Below are positions 51,724 to 61,674 of a stretch of DNA of 64,000 nt, one piece after another; position 1 is the first letter of the stretch; the number at the start of each line of letters is the position of its first letter. Origin of the DNA: Microbacterium sp. MM2322. Its GTDB lineage: Bacteria > Actinomycetota > Actinomycetes > Actinomycetales > Microbacteriaceae. Under the pieces are notes generated by a model. That model saw only the letters and a program-made list of their open reading frames with translations, was not told the origin of the DNA and did no database searches. The position numbers and the translations under genes are program-made. The stretch lies in contig NZ_OZ075067.1 in the NCBI RefSeq assembly GCF_964186585.1, positions 1,736,001 to 1,800,000 on the forward strand. The letters are read 5' to 3'.

Positions 51724-53364
51724 TTACTTGGTGATCTCGTAGTAGAGCGGCACCGAGTTCCAGCCGAACTCAACGTTCTTCACGCCGTCGGCCCAACCGC
51801 CGTTGACGTTCGAGTACCAGAGCGGGATGGCGGGGAGGTCTTCGAAGAGGACCGACTGCGCCTCGAGGAGCGTGGCGTTGCGCGCAGCCTCGTCCGTCTC
51901 GCTGATGCCCTTGGCGAGCAGCTCGTCGAACTTCTTGTCCGAGTACTTGCCGTCGTTCGAGCCGGCACCGGTTGCGTACAGCGGGCCGAGGAAGTTGTAC
52001 AGACCCGGGTAGTCCGCCTGCCAGCCGGAGCGGAAGGCGTCGACCTTCTCGTTGTCGCGAGCGTCGAGGTAGGTCGCGAAGTCCGGGAACGGCTTGCCCA
52101 CGGCCTTGATGCCGAGAACCTTCGAGACGGAGTTCGACACCGCGTCCACCCAGGCCTGGTGAGGACCGTCGGCGTTGTAGGAGATCGTGAAGTCTTCACC
52201 GCTGTACGGCTTGATGGCGTTCGCCTGGTCCCACAGCTCCTTGGCGAGCTCCGGGTCGTACTCGAGGACGTCGTTGCCGGGGACCGCGTCGCTCCAGCCG
52301 TCGATGACCGGCGACGTGAAGTCCTTCGCGGGCGTGCGGGTGCCCTTGAAGAGGACGTCGGTGATCTGCTCGCGGTTGATGGCGTGCGAGATCGCGGCGC
52401 GGCGGAGCTTGCCCTCTTCGTCGGTCTGGAAGCCATCGAGCCACTCGGGGATCGTCAGCGACTGGAAGATCGCGGCAGGCTGGTTGACCGAGCGATCGTC
52501 GAGGTCGGTCTTGTAGTTCTCCAGAGCGCTGTCGGGGATGGTGTCCAGCACATCGAGGTTGCCGCCCAGGAGGTCGGTGTAGGCACCGTCCGGGTTGTTG
52601 TAGAAGACGATGTCCAGGCCACCGTTCTTCGGCTTGCGCGGTCCTTCGTAGTCCTCGTTGACGACCAGGTCGATGCGGACGTTGTGCTGCCACGCGCCTT
52701 CCTTCGCCAGCTTGTACGGGCCGTTGCCGATCGGGTTCTCGCCGAACGCCTTCATGTCGTCGAATGCGACGGACGGAAGGGGCGCGTAGGCCGAGTAGCC
52801 CAGACGCTGAGCGAAGTCAGAGGCCGGCTTGTTGAGCGTGATGGTGAAGGTGAGGTCGTCGACCTTCTTCAGACCGGTCAGCTCCGAGTCCTTTTCGTAG
52901 CTGAAGCCCTCGATGTCCTCGAAGAAGTACGACGAGTTCTGCTTGTTGGATGCGAGCGCACCGTAGTTCCACGCCTTGATGAAGCTGTCGGCGGTGACGT
53001 CTTCGTCGTTGGTGAACTTCAGGCCCTCGCGGATCTTGACCGTCAGCTGCGTGGGCGAGTCGGTGGTGATGGACTCGGCGGCGTCGTTCTCGACGGAGCC
53101 GTCGGCCTTGTAGGAGATGAGGCCCGCGAAGATCGAGTCGACGACCTTGCCGCCACCGGTCTCGTTCGTGTTGGTGGGGATGAGCGGGTTCTGGGGCTCA
53201 GAGCCGTTGGTCGTGATGACCTCGGTCGTGGTGCCGCCGGACGAGTTGTCGTCCGTGTTGGCGTCGCCGCCGCTGCTGGCGCAGCCCGCGAGAACCAGGC
53301 TGGTGGCGCCGAGCAGGGCGAGGCCTGCCACGCCGATCTTGTTGCGCTTCAAAGTGTCCTCCAT
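51724..53364 (-). CDS. Oligopeptide ABC transporter substrate-binding lipoprotein (system B)
   Basis: A 546-residue SBP family 5 protein with lipobox VLAGC (lipidated Cys at residue 28) and a Ser/Gly/Asp-rich linker. The sequence near 60-130 (PQNPLIPTNTNETGGGKVVD, KFTNDEDVTADSFIKAW) resembles OppA-type binding proteins more than the system A protein. ATG 53364 is chosen over an in-frame ATG at 53394 because the signal peptide then has normal length. First gene of the system B operon. Confidence 0.9.
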   Translation of the reverse strand: MEDTLKRNKIGVAGLALLGATSLVLAGCASSGGDANTDDNSSGGTTTEVITTNGSEPQNPLIPTNTNETGGGKVVDSIFAGLISYKADGSVENDAAESITTDSPTQLTVKIREGLKFTNDEDVTADSFIKAWNYGALASNKQNSSYFFEDIEGFSYEKDSELTGLKKVDDLTFTITLNKPASDFAQRLGYSAYAPLPSVAFDDMKAFGENPIGNGPYKLAKEGAWQHNVRIDLVVNEDYEGPRKPKNGGLDIVFYNNPDGAYTDLLGGNLDVLDTIPDSALENYKTDLDDRSVNQPAAIFQSLTIPEWLDGFQTDEEGKLRRAAISHAINREQITDVLFKGTRTPAKDFTSPVIDGWSDAVPGNDVLEYDPELAKELWDQANAIKPYSGEDFTISYNADGPHQAWVDAVSNSVSKVLGIKAVGKPFPDFATYLDARDNEKVDAFRSGWQADYPGLYNFLGPLYATGAGSNDGKYSDKKFDELLAKGISETDEAARNATLLEAQSVLFEDLPAIPLWYSNVNGGWADGVKNVEFGWNSVPLYYEITK

Positions 53365-53418
53365 GAGACCTAATGAAAGCCCGGGTCGATGCATGACGAC
53401 CCAGGCGTGATGACAAGC

Positions 53419-53448
53419 ACACTAGGCAGGCTGAGCGCAATGCGACAA
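53419..53448 (-). promoter_or_regulatory. Candidate promoter of the system B peptide operon
   Basis: On the minus strand TTGTCG, 18 bases, then TAGTGT. The start codon is about 55 bp further on. It lies in a noticeably AT-richer stretch (53365-53530). Confidence 0.4.
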
Positions 53449-53560
53449 ATCCCTCACAAGACCGTTACACAGCCTTTACTTGGGAAGCTCTTGATGAAGC
53501 AGTCTGATCTCCCGTGCGCCGCGGCATCCGTCCCCTATGTTCGCGTGGGATCCTGACCGG

Positions 53561-54358
53561 ATGGCAGCGTTCACGGACCTCCCCGCCACCCCATCCGCCC
53601 CGAGCCGCGCCCGGCTGTGGTGGGAGATCGCGATCATCCTCGCGCTCTCCCTCGGACGATCGGCGGTCTATTCGGTCCTATCGCTCATCGAAGCGCTCAC
53701 CCGGGCGCCCCTGGGCGACCAGCAGACATCCCTCAACCCCGGCGCCGCCCCCTCGGCCGTGTGGGATGTCATCGATCAGTTTCTCGGGGCGATCTTCGCG
53801 TTCGCACCGGTCGCACTCGCCCTCTACTTCTTGTGGGAGCCGGCGCGATCCGGGTTCGCGAAGATCGGGCTCACCTTCGAGAAGTTCGGGCGCAACATCG
53901 GCGGGGGCGCCCTGCTGGTCGTGGTCATCGGTGTCCCCGGGCTGGGCCTCTACGCTCTGGGACGCGTGCTGGGGATCACGGTGCAAGTGGATGCCTCGCC
54001 GCTCGACTCCTCGTGGTGGACCGTGCCGCTGCTCCTGCTCGCGGCGCTTCGCGCGGGTCTCCTCGAAGAGGTCATCATGGTCGGCTACCTCTTCGACCGC
54101 CTGCGCCAGCTCGGGTGGAACACGTGGACGATCATCTTCTCCACGGCGGCGCTGCGCGGTTCCTACCACGCGTATCAGGGGTTCGGTCCGCTCGTCGGCA
54201 ACATGGCGATGGGCGTCGTGTTCGGCTGGGTCTACTCCCGCTGGGGCCGGGTGATGCCGCTCGTCGTCGCGCACGTGCTCATCGACATCATCGCGTTCGT
54301 GGGGTACCCGCTCGCAGCCGCGTGGTGGCCGGGGGTGTTCGGCCCGCCCGCGGGCTGA
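53561..54358 (+). CDS. CPBP-family intramembrane glutamic protease
   Basis: A 265-residue membrane protein with about eight hydrophobic segments and the CPBP (Abi/CAAX protease) motifs: the Glu pair in LLEEVIMVGYLFDRL, His in GSYHAYQG, and His/Asp in AHVLIDI. In this family the Glu and His residues form the active site within the membrane. The substrate is unknown; bacterial members process peptides or give bacteriocin immunity. An in-frame ATG at 53537 would add eight residues; I favour 53561 for its position just before the first helix, but neither has a clear ribosome site. Confidence 0.83.
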   Translation: MAAFTDLPATPSAPSRARLWWEIAIILALSLGRSAVYSVLSLIEALTRAPLGDQQTSLNPGAAPSAVWDVIDQFLGAIFAFAPVALALYFLWEPARSGFAKIGLTFEKFGRNIGGGALLVVVIGVPGLGLYALGRVLGITVQVDASPLDSSWWTVPLLLLAALRAGLLEEVIMVGYLFDRLRQLGWNTWTIIFSTAALRGSYHAYQGFGPLVGNMAMGVVFGWVYSRWGRVMPLVVAHVLIDIIAFVGYPLAAAWWPGVFGPPAG

Positions 54359-54573
54359 GCCGCGGCGTCGGCTGCCGGCATGGGCGCGTGCCGATGACAC
54401 GACACACGGCATCCAGTCTGGGAAACGGTGCGCGACCACGCGTCTGGTTGTGATGAGCGTTTCTCGCAGAGGGAGCCAGACGACGAGATCTGCACAGCGC
54501 CGAGACGCCGACGCTCCTCCCCGAGAGCGCGTTCCCTGTCGTGATCGACGCCGGCGTTCTCCAAGATGACGGG

Positions 54574-55542
54574 ATGCCCGATGCCCCCGCCACGCTCGAT
54601 CTGCTGACCGTCGCCGACGAGGCGCTCCACGGCGGGAGGATGCACCGCCGCGACGATCTCACACGCGTCCGTTCCGGAGTTTATGCAGCTCGCGCAGGCT
54701 GGCGGGCCCTGCCGCCGTGGGAAAGGTATCGCCTGCGAGTCACCGCGTACGCCCTCGTCCGGCCGGAGGCGGTGTTCTGCCTCGAATCCGCGGCAGTGCT
54801 GAGCGGGATGCCGCTCTTCGGCGAGCCGCGCGACATCCACATCTTCGACGCGCGCCGAACGCGGTCGCTCAGGTTCGGCGATGTCGCCGTGCACACGAGT
54901 GTCGATCCGCGGTCGGCCGTCACCCTCGACGGTGTCAACCTGACCTCACCAGCTGACACCGCCGTCGATCTCGGGCGCGTCCTCCCGCCTGCGTTCGCTC
55001 TCGCGAGCATGGATGCCGCGCTTCGGGGCGCCGGAGAGTTCGACCCCGTCACGCTCGACGAACTGATCCGGCTCGCCGACCGACAGCGGAACCCCCGCGG
55101 CAAGCGCCGGCTCGCCTGGGCTCTGGAGCGCGCCGACGCACGGTCGGAATCGACGGCGGAATCGGTGAGCCGTGCGGTGATCGAGTGGCTCGGATTCCCG
55201 CCACCGGAGCCACAGGCATCCTTCCCTTATCGCGGCGGCACGGATCGCACCGACTTCTTCTGGCGTGAACACGGGATCATCGGCGAGGTAGACGGCTACG
55301 AGAAGTACGCGTTGGGGGACCCCTCAGCCGCGGCGCGGGCGCTCATCGCTGAGAAGCGTCGCGAGGACCGCTTGCGCCGGGTCACCTCCGGGTTCGCCCG
55401 CTGGGGGTGGAGCGACGCCGTGAACGCCGCGCCCCTTCGCGAGGTCCTGCTGACCGCCGGCCTGCCCATCGTCCGTTCGCCGCAGACCAGCGCACTCGCG
55501 AGCCTGCGACGGAACCCGCGCTCGCTCCCCCTCCCTCGATAA
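54574..55542 (+). CDS. AbiEi-like/nuclease-domain protein (orphan)
   Basis: A 322-residue protein. The N-terminal half has a winged-helix part (MHRRDDLTRVRSGVYAARAG) and the domain common to AbiEi-type antitoxins (FCLESAAVLSGMPLFGEPRDIH). The C-terminal about 120 residues look like a Vsr/DUF559-type restriction-endonuclease fold: Glu in ESTAESVSRAVIEWLG, Asp in TDRTDFFW and EVDGYEKY. No AbiEii toxin gene is adjacent. The ATG 54574 follows CAAGAT by six bases; GTG 54541 is an alternative. Its stop codon lies inside a large inverted repeat. The 215-bp gap before it shows nothing I can identify. Confidence 0.72.
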   Translation: MPDAPATLDLLTVADEALHGGRMHRRDDLTRVRSGVYAARAGWRALPPWERYRLRVTAYALVRPEAVFCLESAAVLSGMPLFGEPRDIHIFDARRTRSLRFGDVAVHTSVDPRSAVTLDGVNLTSPADTAVDLGRVLPPAFALASMDAALRGAGEFDPVTLDELIRLADRQRNPRGKRRLAWALERADARSESTAESVSRAVIEWLGFPPPEPQASFPYRGGTDRTDFFWREHGIIGEVDGYEKYALGDPSAAARALIAEKRREDRLRRVTSGFARWGWSDAVNAAPLREVLLTAGLPIVRSPQTSALASLRRNPRSLPLPR

Positions 55543-55610
55543 ACGGCGATCGGGACGACACCCGCGGCGACGCAACGTGTGTCGTCCCCGATCGCGTTTA
55601 TCGAGGAGGG
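55530..55610. repeat. Large imperfect inverted repeat (about 32-bp arms)
   Basis: Arms 55530-55561 and 55579-55610 pair over almost their full length, with two single-base bulges, around a 17-base loop. They share CTCGATAAACG, CGATCGGG and ACGACAC. The left arm contains the TAA stop of the nuclease-like gene; the right arm ends 17 bp before the gcvP stop. It could be a bidirectional terminator, but it is far longer than the other hairpins here and may be a mobile or REP-like palindrome. Confidence 0.75.
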
Positions 55611-55626
55611 AGCTGGGACGCGACCC

Positions 55627-58488
55627 TCAGGCGAAGGCCTCGATCGGCGGGCAGGCGCATACGAGGTTGCGGTCGCCGTAGGCGTTGTCGATGCGGCGGA
55701 CGGGCGGCCAGTACTTGGTGCGCACGATTCCGGGCACGGGGTACACGGCCGTCTCGCGGGGGTACGGGTGCGCCCACTCGCTCGTGACGACGGATGCCGC
55801 GGAGTGCGGCGCGTTCACGAGCGGGTTGTCGTTCGCCGGCCACTCCCCTGCCGCCACCGCATCTGCCTCCGCGCGGATCGCGATCATCGCCTCGACGAAC
55901 CGGTCGAGCTCGGCGAGGTCCTCGGACTCCGTCGGCTCCACCATGAGCGTCCCCGCGACGGGGAACGACATGGTCGGGGCGTGGAAGCCGTAGTCGATGA
56001 GCCGCTTGGCGACGTCGTCGACCGTCACACCGGTGGCCTCCTTGAGCGGGCGCAGGTCGAGGATGCACTCGTGCGCGACGAGCCCGCCCTCCCCGGCGTA
56101 CAGCACGGGGTAGTGACCCTCCAGGCGACGGGCGACGTAGTTCGCCGAGAGGACGGCCGCGGCGGTGGCCTGCCGGAGCCCCTCGGCACCCATCATCCGG
56201 ACGTACGCCCACGAGATCGGCAGGATCGACGCCGAACCGTACGGCGCCGCCGACACCGGTCCGCCGTCGAAGACGTACCCGCCCGCGTGCTGGGCGCGCT
56301 GCGCCATCGGGTGCGAGGGCAGGAACGGCGCGAGGTGCGCCTTCGATGCCACGGGGCCTACACCGGGACCGCCGCCGCCGTGAGGGATCGCGAAGGTCTT
56401 GTGGAGGTTCAGGTGCGACACGTCGCCACCGAGGTCCCCGAACCGAGCGAAGCCCAACAGTGCGTTCAGGTTCGCGCCGTCGACGTACACCTGGCCGCCG
56501 GCCTCGTGGACCGCGCCCGTGATGTCCATGACATCGTGCTCGTAGACGCCGTGCGTCGACGGGTACGTGATCATGAGCGCCGCGAGGTTCTCGGCATGTG
56601 CGTCGACCTTGGCGCGGAGATCCGCGAGGTCGACGTTGCCCGCCTCGTCGCACGCGACGACGACGACCCGCATCCCGGCGAGAACAGCTGATGCCGCGTT
56701 GGTGCCGTGGGCGGACGACGGGATGAGGCAGACGTCTCGGTGCACGTCGCCGCGGGAGTGGTGGTACCCGCGGATGGCCAACAGACCCGCGAGCTCGCCC
56801 TGCGAGCCGGCGTTCGGCTGCAGGGAGACGGCGTCGTACCCGGTGACCTCGGCGAGCCAGGCCTCGAGCTGCTCGATCATGACGAGGTAGCCCGCGACGT
56901 CGTCCGCGGGGGCGAACGGGTGCACGCGGGCGAACTCCGGCCAGGAGACCGCCGCCATCTCGGTCGCTGCGTTGAGCTTCATCGTGCAGGAACCGAGCGG
57001 GATCATGCCGCGGTCAAGCGCGTAGTCGCGGTCGGCGAGCTGCTTCAGGTACCGCATCATGGCGGTCTCCGAGCGGTGTGTGTTGAACACCGGATGCGTC
57101 AGGTACTCGTCCGTGCGGTGGAGCGCCGCGGGCAGGTGGGCGTTCCGGTCGCGGAGCGGCACGAACACCTTCGAGGTCTCTACGCCGAACACCGCGGCGA
57201 CCGCCTGGAGGTCCGCGACGGTCGTCGTCTCGTCGACGGAGATCCCGACCGAATCGCTGTCGCGGAACCACAGCTGGTAGCCGCGGCGACGCGCATTGGC
57301 GATGACGTCGTCAGCTCGGCCGGGGGTGCGCACGACGAGCGTGTCGAAGAAGGCGTCGTGCAGCACCTCGGTGCCGGACTCGACGAGCCAATCCCGCAGG
57401 AGCGACGCCTTGGCGGTGGTCTCCTCGGCGATCCGCTTCAGCCCGTCCGGGCCATGGTAGACGGCGTACATCGCGGCCATGACGGCCAGCAGCACCTGGG
57501 CGGTGCAGATGTTGGACGTCGCCTTCTCCCGGCGGATGTGCTGCTCACGGGTCTGCAGTGACAGGCGGTACGCGGGGTGACCCGCGGCATCCATCGACAC
57601 TCCGACCAGGCGGCCGGGGAGCTGACGCTCGAGACCGGCGCGGACGGCCATGTAGCCGGCGTGCGGTCCACCGAAGCCCATCGGCACGCCGAAGCGCTGC
57701 GTCGTACCGACGGCGACATCGGCGCCCATCGATCCCGGCGAGCGGAGCAGGGTGAGAGCGAGCAGGTCCGCAGCGACGACGACGAGACCCTTCTGCGCCT
57801 GCACGGCGGCGATGACCTCGGACGGGTCCCAGACCCGTCCGGTGGCACCGGGGTATTGGATGAACGCTCCGAACACGTCCATGTCCGCCGGCGGCGGAGA
57901 CTGGTCGTAGGCGGTCTCGTGGATGGAGACCCCGATCGCCGCGGCGCGGTGGTGCAGCAGTGCCTTCGTCTGCGGGAGCGCGTCGGCGTCGACGAGGAAC
58001 ACGTTCGACGCGGACTTCGAGGCGCGGCGGGCCACCAGCATCCCCTCGACGACGGCGGTCGACTCGTCGAGCATCGAGGCGTTCGCCGTCGCGAGGCCGG
58101 TGAGGTCGGTCACCATCGTCTGGAAGTTGATGAGCGCTTCGAGGCGACCCTGCGAGATCTCGGGCTGGTACGGCGTGTAGGCCGTGTACCAGGACGGATT
58201 CTCGAGGACGTTCCGCTGGATGACCGAGGGGGTCAGCGTGTCGTAGTAGCCGAGGCCGATCATGGCGCGCGCCGACCGGTTCTGCGCCGCGAGGTCGCGG
58301 AGTTCGGCAAGGGCTTCGGCCTCAGTCGCGGCGGGCGGGATGATGCTCTCCCCCTCGGCGACGTGAATGGCGTCGGGGACGGCGGTGTTCACCAGTTCTT
58401 CGACGGAGCCGCGACCGAGGACGCGGAGCATCTCGGCCTGCGCGGCCGAGTCGGTGCCGATGTGGCGGTCGCGGAAAGCGGAGCTCAC
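55627..58488 (-). CDS. gcvP: Glycine decarboxylase (P protein)
   Basis: A 953-residue PLP enzyme, the single-chain form of the glycine cleavage P protein, which decarboxylates glycine and passes the aminomethyl group to GcvH. The PLP-binding Lys is in [18 protein letters not shown]. The N-terminal half carries [15 protein letters not shown] and the signature [11 protein letters not shown]. The GTG overlaps the gcvH stop (GTGA). Last gene of the sdaA-gcvT-gcvH-gcvP operon. Confidence 0.97.
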   Translation of the reverse strand: MSSAFRDRHIGTDSAAQAEMLRVLGRGSVEELVNTAVPDAIHVAEGESIIPPAATEAEALAELRDLAAQNRSARAMIGLGYYDTLTPSVIQRNVLENPSWYTAYTPYQPEISQGRLEALINFQTMVTDLTGLATANASMLDESTAVVEGMLVARRASKSASNVFLVDADALPQTKALLHHRAAAIGVSIHETAYDQSPPPADMDVFGAFIQYPGATGRVWDPSEVIAAVQAQKGLVVVAADLLALTLLRSPGSMGADVAVGTTQRFGVPMGFGGPHAGYMAVRAGLERQLPGRLVGVSMDAAGHPAYRLSLQTREQHIRREKATSNICTAQVLLAVMAAMYAVYHGPDGLKRIAEETTAKASLLRDWLVESGTEVLHDAFFDTLVVRTPGRADDVIANARRRGYQLWFRDSDSVGISVDETTTVADLQAVAAVFGVETSKVFVPLRDRNAHLPAALHRTDEYLTHPVFNTHRSETAMMRYLKQLADRDYALDRGMIPLGSCTMKLNAATEMAAVSWPEFARVHPFAPADDVAGYLVMIEQLEAWLAEVTGYDAVSLQPNAGSQGELAGLLAIRGYHHSRGDVHRDVCLIPSSAHGTNAASAVLAGMRVVVVACDEAGNVDLADLRAKVDAHAENLAALMITYPSTHGVYEHDVMDITGAVHEAGGQVYVDGANLNALLGFARFGDLGGDVSHLNLHKTFAIPHGGGGPGVGPVASKAHLAPFLPSHPMAQRAQHAGGYVFDGGPVSAAPYGSASILPISWAYVRMMGAEGLRQATAAAVLSANYVARRLEGHYPVLYAGEGGLVAHECILDLRPLKEATGVTVDDVAKRLIDYGFHAPTMSFPVAGTLMVEPTESEDLAELDRFVEAMIAIRAEADAVAAGEWPANDNPLVNAPHSAASVVTSEWAHPYPRETAVYPVPGIVRTKYWPPVRRIDNAYGDRNLVCACPPIEAFA

Positions 58489-58865
58489 GCCTCGCCGCCC
58501 GTCAGTGCGACGTACGCGTCACGGTCGAGGAGATCGGCCGCGGGTGTCCCGTCGGTCTTGATCTTCACGAGCCACGCGTCGAAGGCGCCGGCGTTGACCG
58601 ACGACGGGTCGTCGACGACAGCGTCGTTGATTTCGACGACCTCGCCCGTGAGCGGGGCGTAGAGGTCGCCGACCGACTTCGTGGATTCGATCTCGCCGCA
58701 GGTCTCGCCCGCGGTCACGGTGGTGCCGACGGCGGGGAGCTCGACGAAGACGACGTCACCGAGCTTCTCGGCGGCGTAGTCGGTGATGCCGACGGTGGCG
58801 ACATCGCCGTCGAAGGCGATCCACTCGTGCTCGGCGGTGTACGAGAGTGCGGTGAGGTCGGTCAT
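58485..58865 (-). CDS. gcvH: Glycine cleavage system H protein
   Basis: A 126-residue lipoyl carrier protein. The lipoylated Lys is in [16 protein letters not shown], the classic ESxKS-type site. The N-terminal [13 protein letters not shown] is typical of GcvH. It shuttles the methylamine between GcvP, GcvT and lipoamide dehydrogenase. It overlaps gcvT (ATGA) and gcvP (GTGA), so the three are translationally coupled. Confidence 0.97.
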   Translation of the reverse strand: MTDLTALSYTAEHEWIAFDGDVATVGITDYAAEKLGDVVFVELPAVGTTVTAGETCGEIESTKSVGDLYAPLTGEVVEINDAVVDDPSSVNAGAFDAWLVKIKTDGTPAADLLDRDAYVALTGGEA

Positions 58866-59980
58866 TTCTGTCTCCGGTAGAAGGGCAGGGCGGTGACGGT
58901 CGCGGGGATGCGGGTCCCCCGGACGTCGATGGTCAGGGCGGTGCCCTCAGCGGATGCCGAGGGGTGGACGAAGGCCATCGCGACGGGATGGCCGAGGGTC
59001 GGGCTGAGGGCTCCCGAGGTGATCTCGCCGACGATGTCGTCGCCGGAGAGCACGGCGTAGCCGGCGCGGCCGGCGCGACGGCCCTCCGCCGCGAGCCCCA
59101 CGAGGACGCGGGCGTCCGCCGTGGCGCGGGCGGCGAGGCCGTCCTTGCCGACGAACTCGGCCTTGTCGGCGGCGACGACGCGACCGAGCCCGGCTTGGGC
59201 GGGCACGATGTCGCGCGAGAGCTCGTGGCCGTAGAGCGGCATCCCCGCCTCCAGGCGGAGGGTGTCGCGGGCGGCGAGGCCCGCGGGCACGAGGCCGTGC
59301 GCGGCGCCGGCGTCGGTGACGGCCTGCCAGAGGTCGGCGGCGGTCTCGTTGGGAACCATCAGCTCGAAGCCGTCCTCGCCGGTGTACCCGGTGCGCGCGA
59401 CGAAGAGGCTGCGCTCCTGGAACGATCCGAGCGCCCAGGAGTAGTAGGTCATGTCGGCGAGAGCGGGTTCGACGCCTTCGACGCCGACGGTGGCCTCGAG
59501 GATGCCGCGGGCCGCGGGGCCCTGGACGGCGATGAGCGACATCCGGTCGGTGATGTCCTGGATGCGGGCGCCCCCGGTCTCGACCGCGGCGAAGGACGCC
59601 GCGACGTCGGCCCGGTTGCCGGCGTTGGAGATGACGAGGAACTCGTCTTCGGTGATGCGGTAGACGATGACGTCGTCGACGATCCCGCCATCGGCCGCGA
59701 GCACGAGCGAGTACTTGGCCTTGCCGATCTTCATGGCCCCGATGCGACCGGCGAGGGCACGGTCGAGGAAGTCGGCCGCGCCGGCACCCTCGATCCGGAA
59801 CTCCGCCATGTGCGAGATGTCGAAGATCCCCGCGGCCTGCCGCACCGCGTGGTGCTCGGCGAGGTCCGACGTGTAGCGGACCGGCATGAGCCAGCCGCCG
59901 AAATCGGTGAAGGATGCTCCGAGCCGCTCATGCAGCTCGTGCAGCGGCGACTGCCGCGGCTCGGTCGTGGTCTCGGTCAT
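58862..59980 (-). CDS. gcvT: Aminomethyltransferase (glycine cleavage T protein)
   Basis: A 372-residue T protein that transfers the one-carbon unit from aminomethyl-GcvH to tetrahydrofolate, releasing ammonia. Recognisable parts are [22 protein letters not shown], the folate-domain [12 protein letters not shown] and the C-terminal barrel with [12 protein letters not shown] 59980 fits the family N-terminus ([12 protein letters not shown]) and starts 11 bp after the sdaA stop. No tetrahydrofolate gene is adjacent. Confidence 0.95.
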   Translation of the reverse strand: MTETTTEPRQSPLHELHERLGASFTDFGGWLMPVRYTSDLAEHHAVRQAAGIFDISHMAEFRIEGAGAADFLDRALAGRIGAMKIGKAKYSLVLAADGGIVDDVIVYRITEDEFLVISNAGNRADVAASFAAVETGGARIQDITDRMSLIAVQGPAARGILEATVGVEGVEPALADMTYYSWALGSFQERSLFVARTGYTGEDGFELMVPNETAADLWQAVTDAGAAHGLVPAGLAARDTLRLEAGMPLYGHELSRDIVPAQAGLGRVVAADKAEFVGKDGLAARATADARVLVGLAAEGRRAGRAGYAVLSGDDIVGEITSGALSPTLGHPVAMAFVHPSASAEGTALTIDVRGTRIPATVTALPFYRRQK

Positions 59981-59991
59981 GCCGTCTCCGC

Positions 59992-61356
59992 TCAACATTC
60001 CACGACGCTGACCGCGAGGCCGCCGAGCGCCGTCTCCTTGTACTTGCTGCTCATGTCGCGTCCCGTCTCGCGCATGGTCACGATGACCTCGTCGAGGGAG
60101 ACACGATGGGTGCCGTCGCCCCACAGCGCCATCTTGGCGGCGTTGATCGCCTTCGCCGCCGCGATCGCGTTGCGTTCGATGCACGGGATCTGCACGAGCC
60201 CGCCGATGGGATCGCACGTGAGGCCGAGGTTGTGCTCCATCGCGATCTCCGCCGCGTTCTCGACCTGGTGGGGCGTCCCGCCGAGGACCTCCGCGAGGCC
60301 AGCCGCCGCCATCGACGAGGCCGAGCCCACCTCGCCCTGGCAGCCGACCTCGGCGCCCGAGATCGACGCCCGAGCCTTGTAGAGGACGCCGATCGCCGCA
60401 GCGGTCAGCAGGTAGGGCACGACGATCTCCTCGCGCGCCCGGCCGCGGGCCGCGTAGTGGGTCGCGTAGTGCAGCACCGCCGGGATGATGCCGGCGGCCC
60501 CGTTCGTGGGCGCGGTGACGATCCGTCCCCCCGACGCGTTCTCCTCGTTGACGGCCAGCGCCACGAAGTTCACCCATTCCTGCCAGAACGTGGGGTCGTC
60601 GCCGCGCGGGTCGTCACGGCGCAGCCGGTCCTGCCAGGCGGGTGCGCGACGGGGCACCCGCAGGCCGCCCGGCAGCATCCCCTCGCGGGCGGCGCCGGCG
60701 GCGACGCTGTCCGCCATGACGTCGGCCAGGTGCAGGATGCCGCCGGTGATCTCGTCGTCGCTCCGGGACGCGCGTTCGTTCCGACGCTGGATCTCGGCCA
60801 TCGAGACACCCTCGCGCTCGCAGTGGGTGAGGAGCTCGGCCGCCGTCTCGAACGGGAACGGCACGGGCGTGGAGGAAATGGCCTGCGCCTGCTCGCCGTC
60901 GCGGACGATGAAGCCCCCGCCGGTCGAGTAGTAGACGGCGTCATCGAGGAGCTCCCCCGCCGCATCCCACGCCTTCAGGCGTAGCGCGTTCGTGTGCCCG
61001 GGGAGGATGGTGAGCGGGTGGAGGATGACGTCGTCCTCGCACAGGGGAACGTCGCCCGTCCCGCCCACCCGGACCCGACGCTCATCGCGGATGGCGGCGG
61101 TGCGCTCCTCGACCTGTGGAGGAAGCACCTCATCGGGCTGCAGCCCTTCGAGCCCCAGCAGGACGGCGGTCAGCGTGCCGTGACCTCGGCCGGTCGCTGC
61201 GAGCGAACCGTACAGATCGACCTGCACACGCGTCGCGAGATCGGCATCGATCCGCGAGACGAAGTCGGCGGCGGCGCGCATCGGTCCCACCGTGTGGGAA
61301 CTGGACGGCCCGATGCCCACGGTGAAGAGGTCGAAGACGCCGATGCTCACAGACAT
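59992..61356 (-). CDS. sdaA: L-serine ammonia-lyase (iron-sulfur, single chain)
   Basis: A 454-residue fused-type L-serine dehydratase converting serine to pyruvate and ammonia. The N-terminal beta domain starts [17 protein letters not shown]. The 4Fe-4S cysteines are in [17 protein letters not shown] and IPCIERNAI, and the chain ends with Cys (SVVEC), the tail that reaches the cluster in type 2 enzymes. It is the first gene after the glycine riboswitch and heads the gcvTHP operon, so serine made from glycine would be deaminated. Confidence 0.95.
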   Translation of the reverse strand: MSVSIGVFDLFTVGIGPSSSHTVGPMRAAADFVSRIDADLATRVQVDLYGSLAATGRGHGTLTAVLLGLEGLQPDEVLPPQVEERTAAIRDERRVRVGGTGDVPLCEDDVILHPLTILPGHTNALRLKAWDAAGELLDDAVYYSTGGGFIVRDGEQAQAISSTPVPFPFETAAELLTHCEREGVSMAEIQRRNERASRSDDEITGGILHLADVMADSVAAGAAREGMLPGGLRVPRRAPAWQDRLRRDDPRGDDPTFWQEWVNFVALAVNEENASGGRIVTAPTNGAAGIIPAVLHYATHYAARGRAREEIVVPYLLTAAAIGVLYKARASISGAEVGCQGEVGSASSMAAAGLAEVLGGTPHQVENAAEIAMEHNLGLTCDPIGGLVQIPCIERNAIAAAKAINAAKMALWGDGTHRVSLDEVIVTMRETGRDMSSKYKETALGGLAVSVVEC

Positions 61357-61429
61357 CGCGATGCTCGAGCGGGTGGGTGTGACAGTGGGAACAACGGAAC
61401 TCCTGACGGCGCAGCGGGATGCGGGTGAG

Positions 61430-61605
61430 TTCCTCCCCCTCTGTCATCGGCCTGAGAGATTTCACGGGCGATGCCCGCTTGCCCCGTCGGCGGGCATCCG
61501 CAGAGGATGCCGCTTTTCAGAGTGACCATGTCGGCTCGGTACGGGGGCCTGAGAGATTCCGGGGAGGGATTGCTCCTTCGGCAGCCACGAGGGCTTCTCC
61601 CGAGC
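61430..61605 (-). ncRNA. Tandem glycine riboswitch
   Basis: Two glycine aptamers stand in series on the minus strand, in the 318-bp gap before sdaA. The first contains GGGAGAAGCC, then GCCGAAGGAGCAA, then AATCTCTCAGGC, ending with CACTCTGAAAAGCGG. The second repeats the core with GACGGGGCAAGCGG, AAATCTCTCAGGC and ATGACAGAGGGGG. The paired CTCTCAGGC cores and the GCAA elements are diagnostic. It probably turns on sdaA-gcvTHP when glycine is high. TAGGCT near 61642-61647 is a weak candidate -10. Limits are approximate. Confidence 0.9.
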
Positions 61606-61674
61606 AGACGCGATGGTCCGGTGTGCGATTGTGAGCGCGAGCCTATCACCGGGCCCCGCTGCGCGGATACGGCG

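Noticed and set aside
41335..53364. Recent duplication or horizontal transfer of the peptide transporters
   Set aside because: The two systems differ clearly in sequence, length and gene order, and base composition matches the neighbours, so a recent event is not supported.
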